64,000 nucleotides of DNA, taken from the NCBI GenBank assembly GCA_016124895.1, contig WGMU01000114.1, positions 62,001 through 126,000 on the forward strand, given 5' to 3'. The notes under the pieces are model-generated. The model had not been told where the DNA came from. It saw nothing but the letters and a program-made list of their open reading frames with translations, and made no database searches. Position 1 is the first letter of the stretch, and every line of letters begins with the position of its first letter. Shown here piece by piece: positions 1 to 8,896 of the stretch. The DNA is from a bacterium. Its GTDB lineage: Bacteria; Planctomycetota; Planctomycetia; Planctomycetales; Planctomycetaceae. The translations under genes were made by a program, and so were the position numbers.

Positions 1-435
1 GTTGAGCCGCCGCAGAACGACCGGGCCAGGGTCGCCCGCGTTGGCAAGAGCTTCCGTGTCGAGATACCGCTGCGCCCAATCTCGCAGTTGCCGCTTCTGA
101 TCGGCTGAAAGCTGAGGACTGTCTTCCGGCGGCATCTCGCCGTGATCGAGCATCTCAACGACGCGTTGCCACGGCGCCGGGTCTCGACGCAGATCGGCGA
201 GGGTCGCATAGCGCTGCAGATCAAGCTCGCCTTCCTTCGCCTCAGTTGAGTGGCAGTCGAGACAGAACTTTGTGACCAACGGCCGAACATTCGTGTTCCA
301 CGCTTTGGTGAGGTCGGCAAACGAATCCGATGCGGCAGCGTGGCCAGGTAACGTCGCAACGCTCGACAACACCCCGCAAGCCGCTGTCACCACGGCAATC
401 CGGAAACGCGTATCAACAGGCCGGCAGCGAATCAT
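1..435 (-). CDS. DUF1592-family planctomycete cytochrome c, N-terminal part only
   Basis: The gene runs off the left edge; 145 codons are visible from an ATG at 433-435. The N-terminus is a signal-peptide-like stretch (VVTAACGVLSSVA) followed by a heme-binding CLDCH motif near residue 60, then the segment typical of the planctomycete cytochrome c domain (EGELDLQRYATLADL, GEMPPEDSPQLS) and the beginning of a DUF1587-like region (VVLRRLN) at the edge. The complete paralogue at 52600-55035 shows the same order. Members are secreted, heme-carrying proteins of unknown substrate common in Planctomycetes. The C-terminal DUF1592/1588/1585 modules are presumed to lie outside the window. It follows the sialidase-like gene on the same strand by about 106 bp, so co-transcription is possible. 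Confidence 0.85.
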   Translation of the reverse strand, partial: MIRCRPVDTRFRIAVVTAACGVLSSVATLPGHAAASDSFADLTKAWNTNVRPLVTKFCLDCHSTEAKEGELDLQRYATLADLRRDPAPWQRVVEMLDHGEMPPEDSPQLSADQKRQLRDWAQRYLDTEALANAGDPGPVVLRRLN

Positions 436-541
436 GCGGAAATCCCAGAAATGGCCAGACAATTGAGTAAGGCCCGACGCTGTTGGCGATCCGAGCCAGA
501 CGTCCGACGTGTATGCTTTCAGTGTTGCTTATGCCTCTGTC

Positions 542-1573
542 TTACCACGCGGATGGATCAAGCACGACGTGCTTGACGCGCCGCCGTTTCCACGTATACG
601 TCGCGTGAACCTTGCCGTCCGATGTCTGAATGATGGCCGGGTAGGAATACTCGCCCGGTTCGTTTTCCAGCGTGACGACCTGCTTCCAGTCAGTGCCGTT
701 CGTCGAAACCGCAACGTTCAGCGGACTGCGACCGCGCTTCGTGTGGTTATAGATGAGCAGCCCGCGGCCATCTTTGAGCGAGACTGCGTCGATACCACTG
801 TTCGGGTTCGGCAGGTCGATCAGGCTCATTTTGCTCCACGATTTGCCGCCATCGGTGGAGGTCGCCGTCGAAATCTGCCCCTGCCGGGTACGACACAGAA
901 TGCGAATTGTGCCGCCGAACGTCAGCAGCGCCGGCTGAATCGCGTCCATCTCGTCCTTCGTATTCAGCGGTTCGGTCACCGTCCACGTTTTGCCGTTATC
1001 CGTGCTGAGTTCCATGTGAACGCGCCAACCGTCGTGTTCCGTGCTGGAGCCAGACAGAATGGTCCCGTCTTCAAGCTGAACGGGTTTGTTCTTGATCGGC
1101 CCGTAAATGCCGTCCGGCAGTCGTTCCATCTTCGACCATGTCTTTCCGCCATCGTTCGAGCGGAGTAGTTCGCCCCACCACGTGCTGGGACTCGGGCCGT
1201 TTTTGTAGAAGAGCAGTAGCGGCCCGGTCTTCGGCTGGAACAGCACCGGGTTCCAGGTGGGATAACGTTGTTCGGCGCTGACGACACCGTTCGCCACTTC
1301 GACCGGTGTGCTCCACTTGCCGTCGCTCCTGCGAGACACCCAGATGCCAACATCGGGATTCTTCTCGTGCGTGCCGCCAAACCACGCGGCCACCAGGCCG
1401 TCTTTCGTCTCCTCGATCGTCGACGCATGACACTGCGGGAACGGCGCGTCCTCATAAATGAACTCGCCGAGGACGTATCCGGGCTGTTTTGTAAGGTCGT
1501 CTGCCGCTTGCAGACTGGTGAAGGATCCGGCGAGAACGGCGGCAGTCAGTGACAGAATAATCTGTTTCAGCAT
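542..1573 (-). CDS. Secreted BNR-repeat sialidase-like exo-glycosidase
   Basis: A 343-residue protein starting at an ATG at 1571-1573, chosen because it opens directly on a signal peptide (MLKQIILSLTAAVLAGS, then LQAADD); upstream in-frame codons look non-coding. Three Asp-box signatures are visible (SNDGGKTW, STDNGKTW, STDGGKSW), the hallmark of six-bladed sialidase/BNR propellers. Known family members remove sialic acid or related sugars, but many planctomycete homologues are uncharacterised, so the substrate is open. The product should act in the periplasm or outside the cell. A Tat-exported paralogue lies at 49686-50870. Confidence 0.85.
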   Translation of the reverse strand: MLKQIILSLTAAVLAGSFTSLQAADDLTKQPGYVLGEFIYEDAPFPQCHASTIEETKDGLVAAWFGGTHEKNPDVGIWVSRRSDGKWSTPVEVANGVVSAEQRYPTWNPVLFQPKTGPLLLFYKNGPSPSTWWGELLRSNDGGKTWSKMERLPDGIYGPIKNKPVQLEDGTILSGSSTEHDGWRVHMELSTDNGKTWTVTEPLNTKDEMDAIQPALLTFGGTIRILCRTRQGQISTATSTDGGKSWSKMSLIDLPNPNSGIDAVSLKDGRGLLIYNHTKRGRSPLNVAVSTNGTDWKQVVTLENEPGEYSYPAIIQTSDGKVHATYTWKRRRVKHVVLDPSAW

Positions 1574-1782
1574 GGTCAACTCCGATGATGGTTCGCTGAG
1601 TCGAGAGTTCCACAGGTTTCGAGCAAGACTCTGACGGGCGACGATCGACGCCGTCAACTCGACGGCGCAGGCATGACGTTCGGACTGGCAACTCACTCAG
1701 TGGAGATGTCGCCGAGCCTCCACTCTAATGGATGACCTGTCGATTGCTCCCCGCTCCATCTTCCTCTCGATTGAGGCTCCCT

Positions 1783-4710
1783 ATGCGGACAACTTTCCCA
1801 ACGCTTGCTCGCCTGCTGACGCTGTTCGCACTGGTTGCGGTGGCGTTTCTCAACCAGGCGTGGACTGCTGACGCGGCGCCGGATTCGGTCTCGTGGACCT
1901 TCGCGGACGGTGACGCCGGCTGGAAGCCGGTCACCGACGTCCAGCTCAACGCTAAAGACGGACATCTGATGGTCATGGGTACCAATCGCGATCCGCATTT
2001 TGCGACAACGCTGCGGGCGTCCGGCGGAGCGAAGCTGCTGAAGATTCATGCAAAGTTCAACGGCCGACTCGACGGACAGGTCTTCTGGAGCGAAGCCGGC
2101 AACGACGGTTTCAGTGAGCAACGATCCGTTCGCTACGAAGTGCGCGGCAACGGCGAGTTCAAAACGATCCACGTTTACTTTCATGCCGCTGCCGACGTCA
2201 CGGCGCTGCGCATCGATCCGCACGCTGGGAAATGCCACTTGGAGATTGCGAGTATCGAACTGGTCAGTGAGGCGCCGCCCGCTCCGCAGTCAACGCCTGC
2301 CGACCAGATTCGGCTGGCTAAGGGCTTCAAGGCGGAACTGCTCTATTCCGTGCCGAAGGAACAGGGTTCGTGGGTCAGCCTGTGTGTCGATGGCAAAGGC
2401 CGACTGATCACCTCGGACCAGTACGGCAAGCTGTACCGCATTGACGTGACTGAAGAAGGTGCCAACGGCGAGGTTGCGGTCGAGGAGATTCCCGTCAACC
2501 TCGGGATGGCTCAGGGACTGCTCTGGGCGTTCGACAGTCTGTACGTCATGGTCAACGGCAAGGGATCGGGCCTGTACCGCGTGCGGGATACCGACGGCGA
2601 CGATCAGCTCGACGATGTCAAACTGCTGCGGGAAATCAAAGGCGGTGGCGAACACGGGCCGCACGCCGTGGTGCTCAGCCCGGATGGTCAATCGCTCTAC
2701 ATCTGCGGTGGCAATCACACCGATATCCCCGATCCGGAAACCTCGCGTCTGCCGCGGAACTGGGACGAGGATCAACTGCTGCCGCGCATGTGGGATGCCG
2801 GCGGCCACGCGGTTGGCAAGCTCGCTCCGGGCGGCTGGGTGGCGAAGACGGATCCCGAAGGCAAGTCGTTCGAGCTGATCGCGGCCGGCTTCCGCAACGA
2901 ATACGACCTCGCGTTTAACGCTCAGGGTGAACTCTTCACATACGACGCCGATATGGAGTGGGACATCGGCACGCCGTGGTACCGGCCGACGCGAGTCAAT
3001 CACGTCGTCAGCGGCGCCGAATTCGGCTGGCGATCCGGCACCGGTAAGTGGCCGGACTACTACCCGGACAGTCTGGGAGCCGTCGTCAATATCGGCCCTG
3101 GCTCGCCGACAGGCATTACGTTCGGCACGGGAGCGAAGTTCCCCGGCAAATACCAGCAGGCACTCTTCATCTGTGACTGGAGCTACAGCGTCCTGTACGC
3201 CGTGCATCTCGAAGAGGACGGGGCCACCTACAAAGGGACGGCTGAACGCTTCGCCTCGGGCGTCCCGCTGCAGTTGACCGACATCGTCATCCACCCGCAG
3301 GACGGCGCGATGTACTTCACGATCGGCGGCCGCAAGACCCAGTCAGGGCTGTACCGAGTGACCTACGTCGGCGACGAATCAACCACTGTCCCGCCGGTCC
3401 CGCCGGTGCATCGCTTCGTCGAACTGCGACGCAAGCTCGAAGCTCTGCATGAGCCGGGGCACAGCGACCAGATCGGGGGCATTGTTGCCAACCTTTCGCA
3501 CGAGGATCGTAACGTTCGCTACGCCGCAAGAGTGGCACTTGAGCACATCCCGATCAGCCAGTGGGGGGATCCGGCCAGGCTGATTGGTCTCCCACTGGAT
3601 GCCCGGATCGGAGTCTCAATTGCTGGAGCTCATCAGGCGGCGAGTGTTCCAGAGAACGAGCATGCCCACGCGATCGCCGCGACTGCGCAGCAACTGGCAC
3701 AACATGACTGGTCCCAACTTACCGAGCAGCAACAACTCGATCTGTTGCGAACATACTCACTATTGCTGATCCGGTTTGGCGAGGTGTCTGATAAAGCTCG
3801 CGAATTGCTGGTGTCGGCCGTCGACGACAAGTACCCAGCTAAGTCGACACGCCTGAACCGCGAACTGTCGCAACTGCTGATTTACCTCAACGCTCCGAAC
3901 GTTGTTCCCCGGACGCTTGATCTGATCGAACAGTCGCCGACTCAGGAAGAGCAATTGCAGTTGGCGCTGTGGCTGCGGGCGGCGAAGGAAGGCTGGTCGC
4001 TCGATGATCACAAACGCTACTTCGCGTGGTTCAACAAAGCGGCCCGGCATCGCGGCGGGCACTCGTTCGGCGGGTTTCTGAAGAACATCCGCAACGAAGC
4101 GATCGCCAATCTGAGCGACGAAGAAAAGACGCAGCTCGCCGAGGTCCTCGCTGCCGAGCCGCAGCCGGAAGCGGAAGTCATCGAGCCGCGTGACGTCGTC
4201 AAACAGTGGACCGTTGCCGAACTGCTGCCGCTCGTGCGGACGAAACTCAGCAGTCGCGACTTTGAACGCGGACGCCGCATGTTCTCGCAGGCCGCCTGCT
4301 TCAAATGTCACCGCTTCGCCGGCCAGGGTGGCATCGTCGGACCGGACCTGACCGGAGCCGGCCGGCGGTTCAACGACCTGAATCTGCTGGAAGCACTGGT
4401 CGAGCCGAGTAAAGTCGTCTCGGATCAATACGAAGCAACAACATTCGTGCTGGAGAGCGGCAAAGTCGTGACCGGTCGCATCGTCAACCTCAGCGGCGAC
4501 AACTACCTGGTCAGCGAGAACATGCTTGACCCCGGCAACCTGACGTCGGTCAACGTCAATGACATCGACGAAACACTGCCGTCGAAGGTCTCGATGATGC
4601 CGAAAGGTCTGCTCGACACGCTGGCGCAGGATGAGATTCTCGATCTGGTCGCGTATCTGCGGGCTGGCGGCGATCCAGGGCACGAGGTCTTCAAACCACA
4701 GGCAGATTAA
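1783..4710 (+). CDS. PVC-type heme-binding membrane-associated dehydrogenase-like protein
   Basis: A 975-residue secreted protein. The ATG at 1783 starts a clear signal peptide (LLTLFALVAVAFLN); a GAGG lies just upstream. About residues 30-180 form a beta-rich N-terminal domain. Residues about 180-540 form a propeller like the planctomycete putative membrane-bound dehydrogenase domain, with AGFRNEYDLAFN and GAEFGWRSGTGKW. A helical, HEAT-like stretch follows. The C-terminus has the Pirellula/Verrucomicrobium-type heme domain: CFKCH near residue 838, VGPDLTGAG, and a final EILDLVAYLRAGGDP. The overall order is typical of secreted PVC-group proteins thought to oxidise sugars or alcohols, but no substrate is proven. 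It is followed after 18 bp by an M20 peptidase gene, suggesting an operon. Confidence 0.88.
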   Translation: MRTTFPTLARLLTLFALVAVAFLNQAWTADAAPDSVSWTFADGDAGWKPVTDVQLNAKDGHLMVMGTNRDPHFATTLRASGGAKLLKIHAKFNGRLDGQVFWSEAGNDGFSEQRSVRYEVRGNGEFKTIHVYFHAAADVTALRIDPHAGKCHLEIASIELVSEAPPAPQSTPADQIRLAKGFKAELLYSVPKEQGSWVSLCVDGKGRLITSDQYGKLYRIDVTEEGANGEVAVEEIPVNLGMAQGLLWAFDSLYVMVNGKGSGLYRVRDTDGDDQLDDVKLLREIKGGGEHGPHAVVLSPDGQSLYICGGNHTDIPDPETSRLPRNWDEDQLLPRMWDAGGHAVGKLAPGGWVAKTDPEGKSFELIAAGFRNEYDLAFNAQGELFTYDADMEWDIGTPWYRPTRVNHVVSGAEFGWRSGTGKWPDYYPDSLGAVVNIGPGSPTGITFGTGAKFPGKYQQALFICDWSYSVLYAVHLEEDGATYKGTAERFASGVPLQLTDIVIHPQDGAMYFTIGGRKTQSGLYRVTYVGDESTTVPPVPPVHRFVELRRKLEALHEPGHSDQIGGIVANLSHEDRNVRYAARVALEHIPISQWGDPARLIGLPLDARIGVSIAGAHQAASVPENEHAHAIAATAQQLAQHDWSQLTEQQQLDLLRTYSLLLIRFGEVSDKARELLVSAVDDKYPAKSTRLNRELSQLLIYLNAPNVVPRTLDLIEQSPTQEEQLQLALWLRAAKEGWSLDDHKRYFAWFNKAARHRGGHSFGGFLKNIRNEAIANLSDEEKTQLAEVLAAEPQPEAEVIEPRDVVKQWTVAELLPLVRTKLSSRDFERGRRMFSQAACFKCHRFAGQGGIVGPDLTGAGRRFNDLNLLEALVEPSKVVSDQYEATTFVLESGKVVTGRIVNLSGDNYLVSENMLDPGNLTSVNVNDIDETLPSKVSMMPKGLLDTLAQDEILDLVAYLRAGGDPGHEVFKPQAD

Positions 4711-4728
4711 CCGAGGAAAACCGTTCCC

Positions 4729-5871
4729 ATGACGCAGGACGTCGAACTGCAGAATCGCCTGGTCGCACTCACACGCGACCTGATTCTGATTCCGAGCACG
4801 GAAAACCGGCCGGGTGAACGGCAGCGCTGCTTCGAGTTCCTGCACAACCACCTCGACAGCCTGCCCGGCGTCGCGGTGCGATATTTCGATCAGCACGGGC
4901 ATCGGTCACTGGTGGCCGGACCGGCAGGTGTCGATGTCCCGGAGATTCTGCTGTGCGGCCACCTTGACGTGATCGAGCATCCGCAGACGGACTGTTACCA
5001 CTCGAAGATCGTCGACGGTCGCATCTACGGTCCCGGTTCCGGGGACATGAAGGGGCAGGACGCCATCCTGGTCGAGCTGTTCTGCTCGTTGCACTGCCAG
5101 CATCCGGGCATTTCCGTCGGCCTGATGCTGACTTCGGATGAGGAGCGCGGCGGCGCTGATGGTGTCCGTTACCTGCTGGACGATGTCGGACTCCGCTGCG
5201 GTCTGGCGATCATTCCTGACGGCGGCTCGCTCAACGATGTCACCATTGAGGAAAAAGGCGTCCTGCACGCGAAAGTGCGAACGTGCGGCCATGAAGCTCA
5301 CGGCGCACGCCCCTGGCTCGGTGACAACGCCGTCGAAAAACTGATGGACCGTCTGACGGCGCTGCGACAGCATTTCGCCGCATTCTGGCCCGACGCTCCC
5401 ATCGACGAGCAGGTCAATCACTGGTTCCCGACCTGCAGCGTTACGATCGTCAATACGCCCAACACAACGCCGAACCGGATTCCTGATCACGCCGAAGCAG
5501 TGATTGATATTCGCTTCCCGCCCCCGCAGTCGGTGGCTGAGTTACATCGCGAAGTGGAAACGATTCTCGGATCAGACTGCGTCCTCGAACCGCTGATGAC
5601 CGCCGAGCCAACTCACCTGGATCCCGATCCGCTGTTCAGCGCAGTGACGGCCGAACTCACCGGCGATCCGGTGCGGCTGGTCAAGGCATCCGGCGGCAGC
5701 GACGGCCGCTTCTTCCGCCGCTACGACATCCCGGTCAATCTTTCGCGACCACTCGTCGGCAACCTGCATGCCATCGACGAGTGGATCGACATCGCGTCGA
5801 TGGTGACGTACCACCGAATCTGCGAGAGCTATATCCTCCGCCGATTGCAAATACCCTCGTGTGACCAGTAA
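4729..5871 (+). CDS. M20-family metallopeptidase/deacylase (ArgE/DapE-like)
   Basis: A 380-residue cytoplasmic hydrolase with no signal peptide. The start is fixed by GAGGAAAA at 4713-4720, eight bases before the ATG. M20 landmarks are present: the first zinc-ligand motif CGHLDV near residue 80, GSGDMKGQ near residue 105, the DEERGG acid motif near 140, a central dimerisation domain (residues about 175-290), and SGGSDGRFF near the C-terminus. The family removes acyl or amino-acid groups from N-acylated amino acids or dipeptides (ArgE, DapE, carboxypeptidase G2). The exact substrate cannot be read from sequence. It sits 18 bp after the PVC heme gene, probably translated from the same message. 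Confidence 0.85.
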   Translation: MTQDVELQNRLVALTRDLILIPSTENRPGERQRCFEFLHNHLDSLPGVAVRYFDQHGHRSLVAGPAGVDVPEILLCGHLDVIEHPQTDCYHSKIVDGRIYGPGSGDMKGQDAILVELFCSLHCQHPGISVGLMLTSDEERGGADGVRYLLDDVGLRCGLAIIPDGGSLNDVTIEEKGVLHAKVRTCGHEAHGARPWLGDNAVEKLMDRLTALRQHFAAFWPDAPIDEQVNHWFPTCSVTIVNTPNTTPNRIPDHAEAVIDIRFPPPQSVAELHREVETILGSDCVLEPLMTAEPTHLDPDPLFSAVTAELTGDPVRLVKASGGSDGRFFRRYDIPVNLSRPLVGNLHAIDEWIDIASMVTYHRICESYILRRLQIPSCDQ

Positions 5872-5904
5872 AGGCCTGTCAGTCAGTCTCCGGCAGCCTT
5901 TTGC

Positions 5905-5967
5905 AGCGCAAAGGCGCGAAGATGCAAAGGAACGCAAAGTCTTTGCGGATCTCTGCGTCTTTGCGCT
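5905..5967. repeat. Palindromic intergenic repeat (gcaaagRcgc type)
   Basis: Imperfect inverted repeat between the M20 and aminotransferase genes. The left arm begins agcgcaaaggcgcgaagat and the right arm ends ctctgcgtctttgcgct; they pair around a short loop. A diverged element of the same style lies at 20771-20912. Such elements are widespread between planctomycete genes; whether this one acts on transcription or RNA stability is unknown. Confidence 0.7.
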
Positions 5968-6011
5968 GAGTCCTGCTTCCCCAATACAGGCACGAACCAG
6001 CACGAATCACG

Positions 6012-7289
6012 ATGACAGCTCCCGCCATCAACTTCAGTCAGCGTCGCCGATGGGCGGCGGATCAGAGCATCAGTTTTCTGATGCAGCAGGGTCTCGAAAA
6101 CCGGGACGTCATCTCGCTGGCTGCCGGTTTCGTCGATCCGAAAACGCTGCCCGTTTCGGAAGTATCTTCGGTCGTCAGCCAACTGCTGGCCGATGAAGTG
6201 ACCGGGCAGTCCGCGCTGCAGTACGCAGCGACCGCCGGCAGCGGTGAACTGCGCACACTGCTGCTCGATCATCTGGCCGGTGTCGAAGGGCACTCGGTCG
6301 ACTCGCTGGGTGTGACAGTCGATGACGTTGTTGTCACGTCCGGCTCGCAGCAGTTTCTGCAGCATTTAACCGACGTCCTGTTCGACCCCGGCGACATCTG
6401 CCTCGTCGCGGCTCCGACCTACTTCGTCTATCTCGGCACGCTGAACGGAGCCGGCGTCGAGACGATCGCCATCAAAACCGACGAACATGGCATCTGCCCC
6501 GACGCGTTGGACGCAGAACTCACCCGGCTGGAGCGGACCCGTCAACTCGACCGGGTCAAACTGATTTACCTGGTGACATGGTTTGAAAATCCCAGCGGCG
6601 TCACGCTGGCAGCCGAGCGGAGGCCGCAGATCGTCGATATCGCGCGGCGCTGGTCGAAGTCGCAACGTCTGCTGGTGCTCGAAGACGCCGCGTATCGCGA
6701 GCTACGGTACAGCGGCGAGGAAATCCCCAGCGTCTGGAGTCACGACACCTCGCACGAGCACGTCATCCTCGCGCAGACATTTTCCAAGAGTTTTTCGCCA
6801 GGCATTCGCGTTGCCTACGCCGTTATGCCGAGTGACCTGGTTCCTGCGATTCATGATGTGAAAGGCAACTTTGATTTCGGCTCGCCGAACTTCAGCCAGC
6901 AGATCATGGCCGAAGCGCTGCGTACCGGAACGTACCGCCAGCACGTTGAACTGCTCCGCGATTCGTACCGCATCAAACGAGACGCGATGCTGGCCGCCGC
7001 CGAGAAATACTTCTCGGACATCGACGGCGTGAGCTGGCTGCGTCCAGAAGGTGGCCTGTATGTCTGGATGAGCCTGCCCGAGCAGATCGACACGGGCTAC
7101 TCGGCACCACTTTTCCAGCGAGCGACGAAAACCGACGGCGTGATGTATGTTCCCGGCGAGATCGCCTATCCGAGCGGCTCGCCGCTGCAGAAGAAGAATC
7201 AAATGCGTCTGAGCTTCGGCGTTGAGACGCCCGAGACCATCGACGAAGGCATGCACCGCCTGGCGACCGCCGTCCGCAGTGTGCTCTGA
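6012..7289 (+). CDS. PLP-dependent aminotransferase, class I/II (LysN/2-aminoadipate-like)
   Basis: A 425-residue fold-type I aminotransferase. The Schiff-base lysine is in QTFSKSFSPGIRVAY near residue 259; the cofactor aspartate is in VLEDAAYREL; the substrate-binding NPSG appears in WFENPSGVTL. The start MTAPAINFSQRRRWAADQSI resembles the MocR/LysN subgroup, and there is no N-terminal GntR helix-turn-helix, so it is an enzyme and not a MocR regulator. Likely reactions are transamination of 2-aminoadipate, aromatic or branched amino acids. The gap to the M20 gene carries a palindromic repeat, so they may be separate transcripts. Confidence 0.85.
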   Translation: MTAPAINFSQRRRWAADQSISFLMQQGLENRDVISLAAGFVDPKTLPVSEVSSVVSQLLADEVTGQSALQYAATAGSGELRTLLLDHLAGVEGHSVDSLGVTVDDVVVTSGSQQFLQHLTDVLFDPGDICLVAAPTYFVYLGTLNGAGVETIAIKTDEHGICPDALDAELTRLERTRQLDRVKLIYLVTWFENPSGVTLAAERRPQIVDIARRWSKSQRLLVLEDAAYRELRYSGEEIPSVWSHDTSHEHVILAQTFSKSFSPGIRVAYAVMPSDLVPAIHDVKGNFDFGSPNFSQQIMAEALRTGTYRQHVELLRDSYRIKRDAMLAAAEKYFSDIDGVSWLRPEGGLYVWMSLPEQIDTGYSAPLFQRATKTDGVMYVPGEIAYPSGSPLQKKNQMRLSFGVETPETIDEGMHRLATAVRSVL

Positions 7290-7431
7290 GTGGAACCTGA
7301 TGCGACGTTGACTCAACTGACGATGCCTGAATCCTGATCACAACGCTCCGCCAGTCGACATTCTGTCCAGCCACCCGGGCTCCGGTGGTTTCGGCTCATT
7401 TTTCACTCAGCTCTGCGGGATCGTTGCGTCC

Positions 7432-7785
7432 ATGAAACCAGTCATCATCACCATTGCGCTGCTGCTGTGCAGCAACGTTTTCATGACGATCGCCTGGTAC
7501 GGCCATCTGAAAGATTTGAAGGACCGACCGTGGCTCGTCGCGGCATTGATCAGTTGGGGGATCGCTCTGTTCGAGTATCTGATTCAGGTGCCGGCCAACC
7601 GGATTGGCCACTCCGTCCTGACAGTCGGTCAGCTCAAGATCATTCAGGAAGTCATCACGCTGTCGCTGTTCGTGCCATTCTCGGTGATCTACCTCAAAGA
7701 GAAGCTGTCGCTGGACTATCTGTGGGCCGGCCTGTGCCTGATGGGAGCCGTGTTCTTCCTCTTCCGTCGTCACCTGCTCGGGTAA
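7432..7785 (+). CDS. DUF486/DMT-family small membrane protein
   Basis: A 117-residue integral membrane protein with four predicted helices: IITIALLLCSNVFMTIAWY, WLVAALISWGIALFEYL, a middle amphipathic segment (LKIIQEVITLSLFVPFSVIY) and LDYLWAGLCLMGAVFFLF. The N-terminus, the WYGHLK motif and the length match the DUF486 family, related to drug/metabolite transporters of the small multidrug resistance type. Function is unknown. It stands alone between the aminotransferase and the convergent CPXCG gene. Confidence 0.85.
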   Translation: MKPVIITIALLLCSNVFMTIAWYGHLKDLKDRPWLVAALISWGIALFEYLIQVPANRIGHSVLTVGQLKIIQEVITLSLFVPFSVIYLKEKLSLDYLWAGLCLMGAVFFLFRRHLLG

Positions 7786-7842
7786 ACGGAAGGCGTCATC
7801 GGCCGATCGTTGGGCTAAGCCGCGTCAATCGGATGGGCGACT

Positions 7843-8034
7843 TCACTCATAATCCTGCTCGGGCTCGGCCCACACCTGGACCTCGTCATTGAGAAAGTCG
7901 ACATGAATAACGCTCGGGCGGCAGCAGACCGGGCAGTCCTCGACGAATTCCTGATGGCTCCCTTCCGACGGATCGACGGGGATCACGATCTCTTCACCGC
8001 ACGCATCGCAGACGTAGGTCGCTTCGTCGCTCAT
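7843..8034 (-). CDS. Small CPXCG-type cysteine-rich protein
   Basis: A 63-residue acidic protein. Its ATG overlaps the TGA stop of the upstream esterase gene (ATGA at 8031-8034), which points to translational coupling and decides the start against a longer in-frame extension. Two cysteine pairs, CDACGEE near residue 9 and CPVCCRP near residue 34, match the CPXCG cysteine-rich family, here with CPVCC in place of CPxCG. They probably bind one zinc ion. Molecular role is unknown; the family is small, cytoplasmic and conserved in Planctomycetes and Proteobacteria. Confidence 0.82.
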   Translation of the reverse strand: MSDEATYVCDACGEEIVIPVDPSEGSHQEFVEDCPVCCRPSVIHVDFLNDEVQVWAEPEQDYE

Positions 8035-8771
8035 TTCTGCTTTGACTTTTCTTCCGGCGGCTGCCGTTTGTGGCCCAGCAGCCATTCGTAGAGTTTCGGA
8101 TTCCCGTAGGTCGCGGTCCATGCGTCGTGGCCCGCTTCGGGATAGATCGTCAGCTTCGGTTCGCTGCCTGCTTCTTTCAGAGCTTCGATCATCTCTTCGG
8201 AACGTTCTGGCAGGACGCCCGTGTCCTTCGCTCCGTGAAACGCCCAGACGGCAACGTTTGCGAAATACTTCGCGCGCTGACGATCGCCACCGCCGCAGAT
8301 CGGAGCAATCGCCGCGATTCGTTCCGGCGCGTACGCGGCCAGGTACCAGGTGCCGAAGCCACCCATGCTCAACCCAGTGACGTAAACGCGGTCCTCGTCG
8401 ACGTTGTACTTCGCGGCCAGGTCGTCCAGCAGAGCAACCAGTTCGTACTCGCGCCACCAGCGATCTTTCGGGCACTGTGGCGAGGCAACGATGAACGGAA
8501 ACTCGTGCCCGGCGGCAATCAGTTTCGGCGGACCGTGCTTCTTGACGAGTTCCAGACTGTCGCCGCGTTCTCCGGCTCCGTGCAGAAACAGCAGCAGCGG
8601 CCACGACTCTTTCTGTTCGTAGTCCTTCGGCAAAGAGAGCAGATAATCGAGCTGCACACGCGTCTGAACATCGAGTCGTTTCACCTGCTGCCGCGGCACG
8701 TCGTCCGCTGAAGCGACGACGGCAAACGCTGCGAGGCACAGTCCGGACAGAACGATCACAAGAGTCTTCAT
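8031..8771 (-). CDS. Secreted alpha/beta-hydrolase (feruloyl esterase/depolymerase-like)
   Basis: A 246-residue protein with a signal peptide (MKTLVIVLSGLCLAAFAVVASA). The nucleophile elbow is GLSMGGFGTW near residue 135; the oxyanion segment is LLLFLHGAGERGD; the candidate acid is in AFHGAKDTGVLP and the catalytic histidine is in AGHDAW near residue 220. This is the prolyl-oligopeptidase/PHB-depolymerase-like family that Planctomycetes use for polysaccharide esters or small esters. An AGGAG precedes the ATG at 8769-8771. The stop overlaps the start of the CPXCG gene. Confidence 0.85.
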   Translation of the reverse strand: MKTLVIVLSGLCLAAFAVVASADDVPRQQVKRLDVQTRVQLDYLLSLPKDYEQKESWPLLLFLHGAGERGDSLELVKKHGPPKLIAAGHEFPFIVASPQCPKDRWWREYELVALLDDLAAKYNVDEDRVYVTGLSMGGFGTWYLAAYAPERIAAIAPICGGGDRQRAKYFANVAVWAFHGAKDTGVLPERSEEMIEALKEAGSEPKLTIYPEAGHDAWTATYGNPKLYEWLLGHKRQPPEEKSKQK

Positions 8772-8896
8772 TGCCGGCAGTCTCCTGGGGATTAAGGATC
8801 GAAACGGGAATTCTATCGGGCCTCTGTCACACCCGATAGAATCCGCCGCGACGCCTCAAACGCCTCCACTTCGTTCCTGCGGAAACACGCCTCGGC

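Noticed and set aside
2290-3294. A 334-codon minus-strand ORF opposite the first PVC heme gene
   Set aside because: Antisense shadow of a well-supported gene.
7843-8739. Long 298-codon version of the CPXCG gene
   Set aside because: The extra N-terminal part overlaps the esterase in another frame; the ATGA overlap and family length support the 63-residue form.
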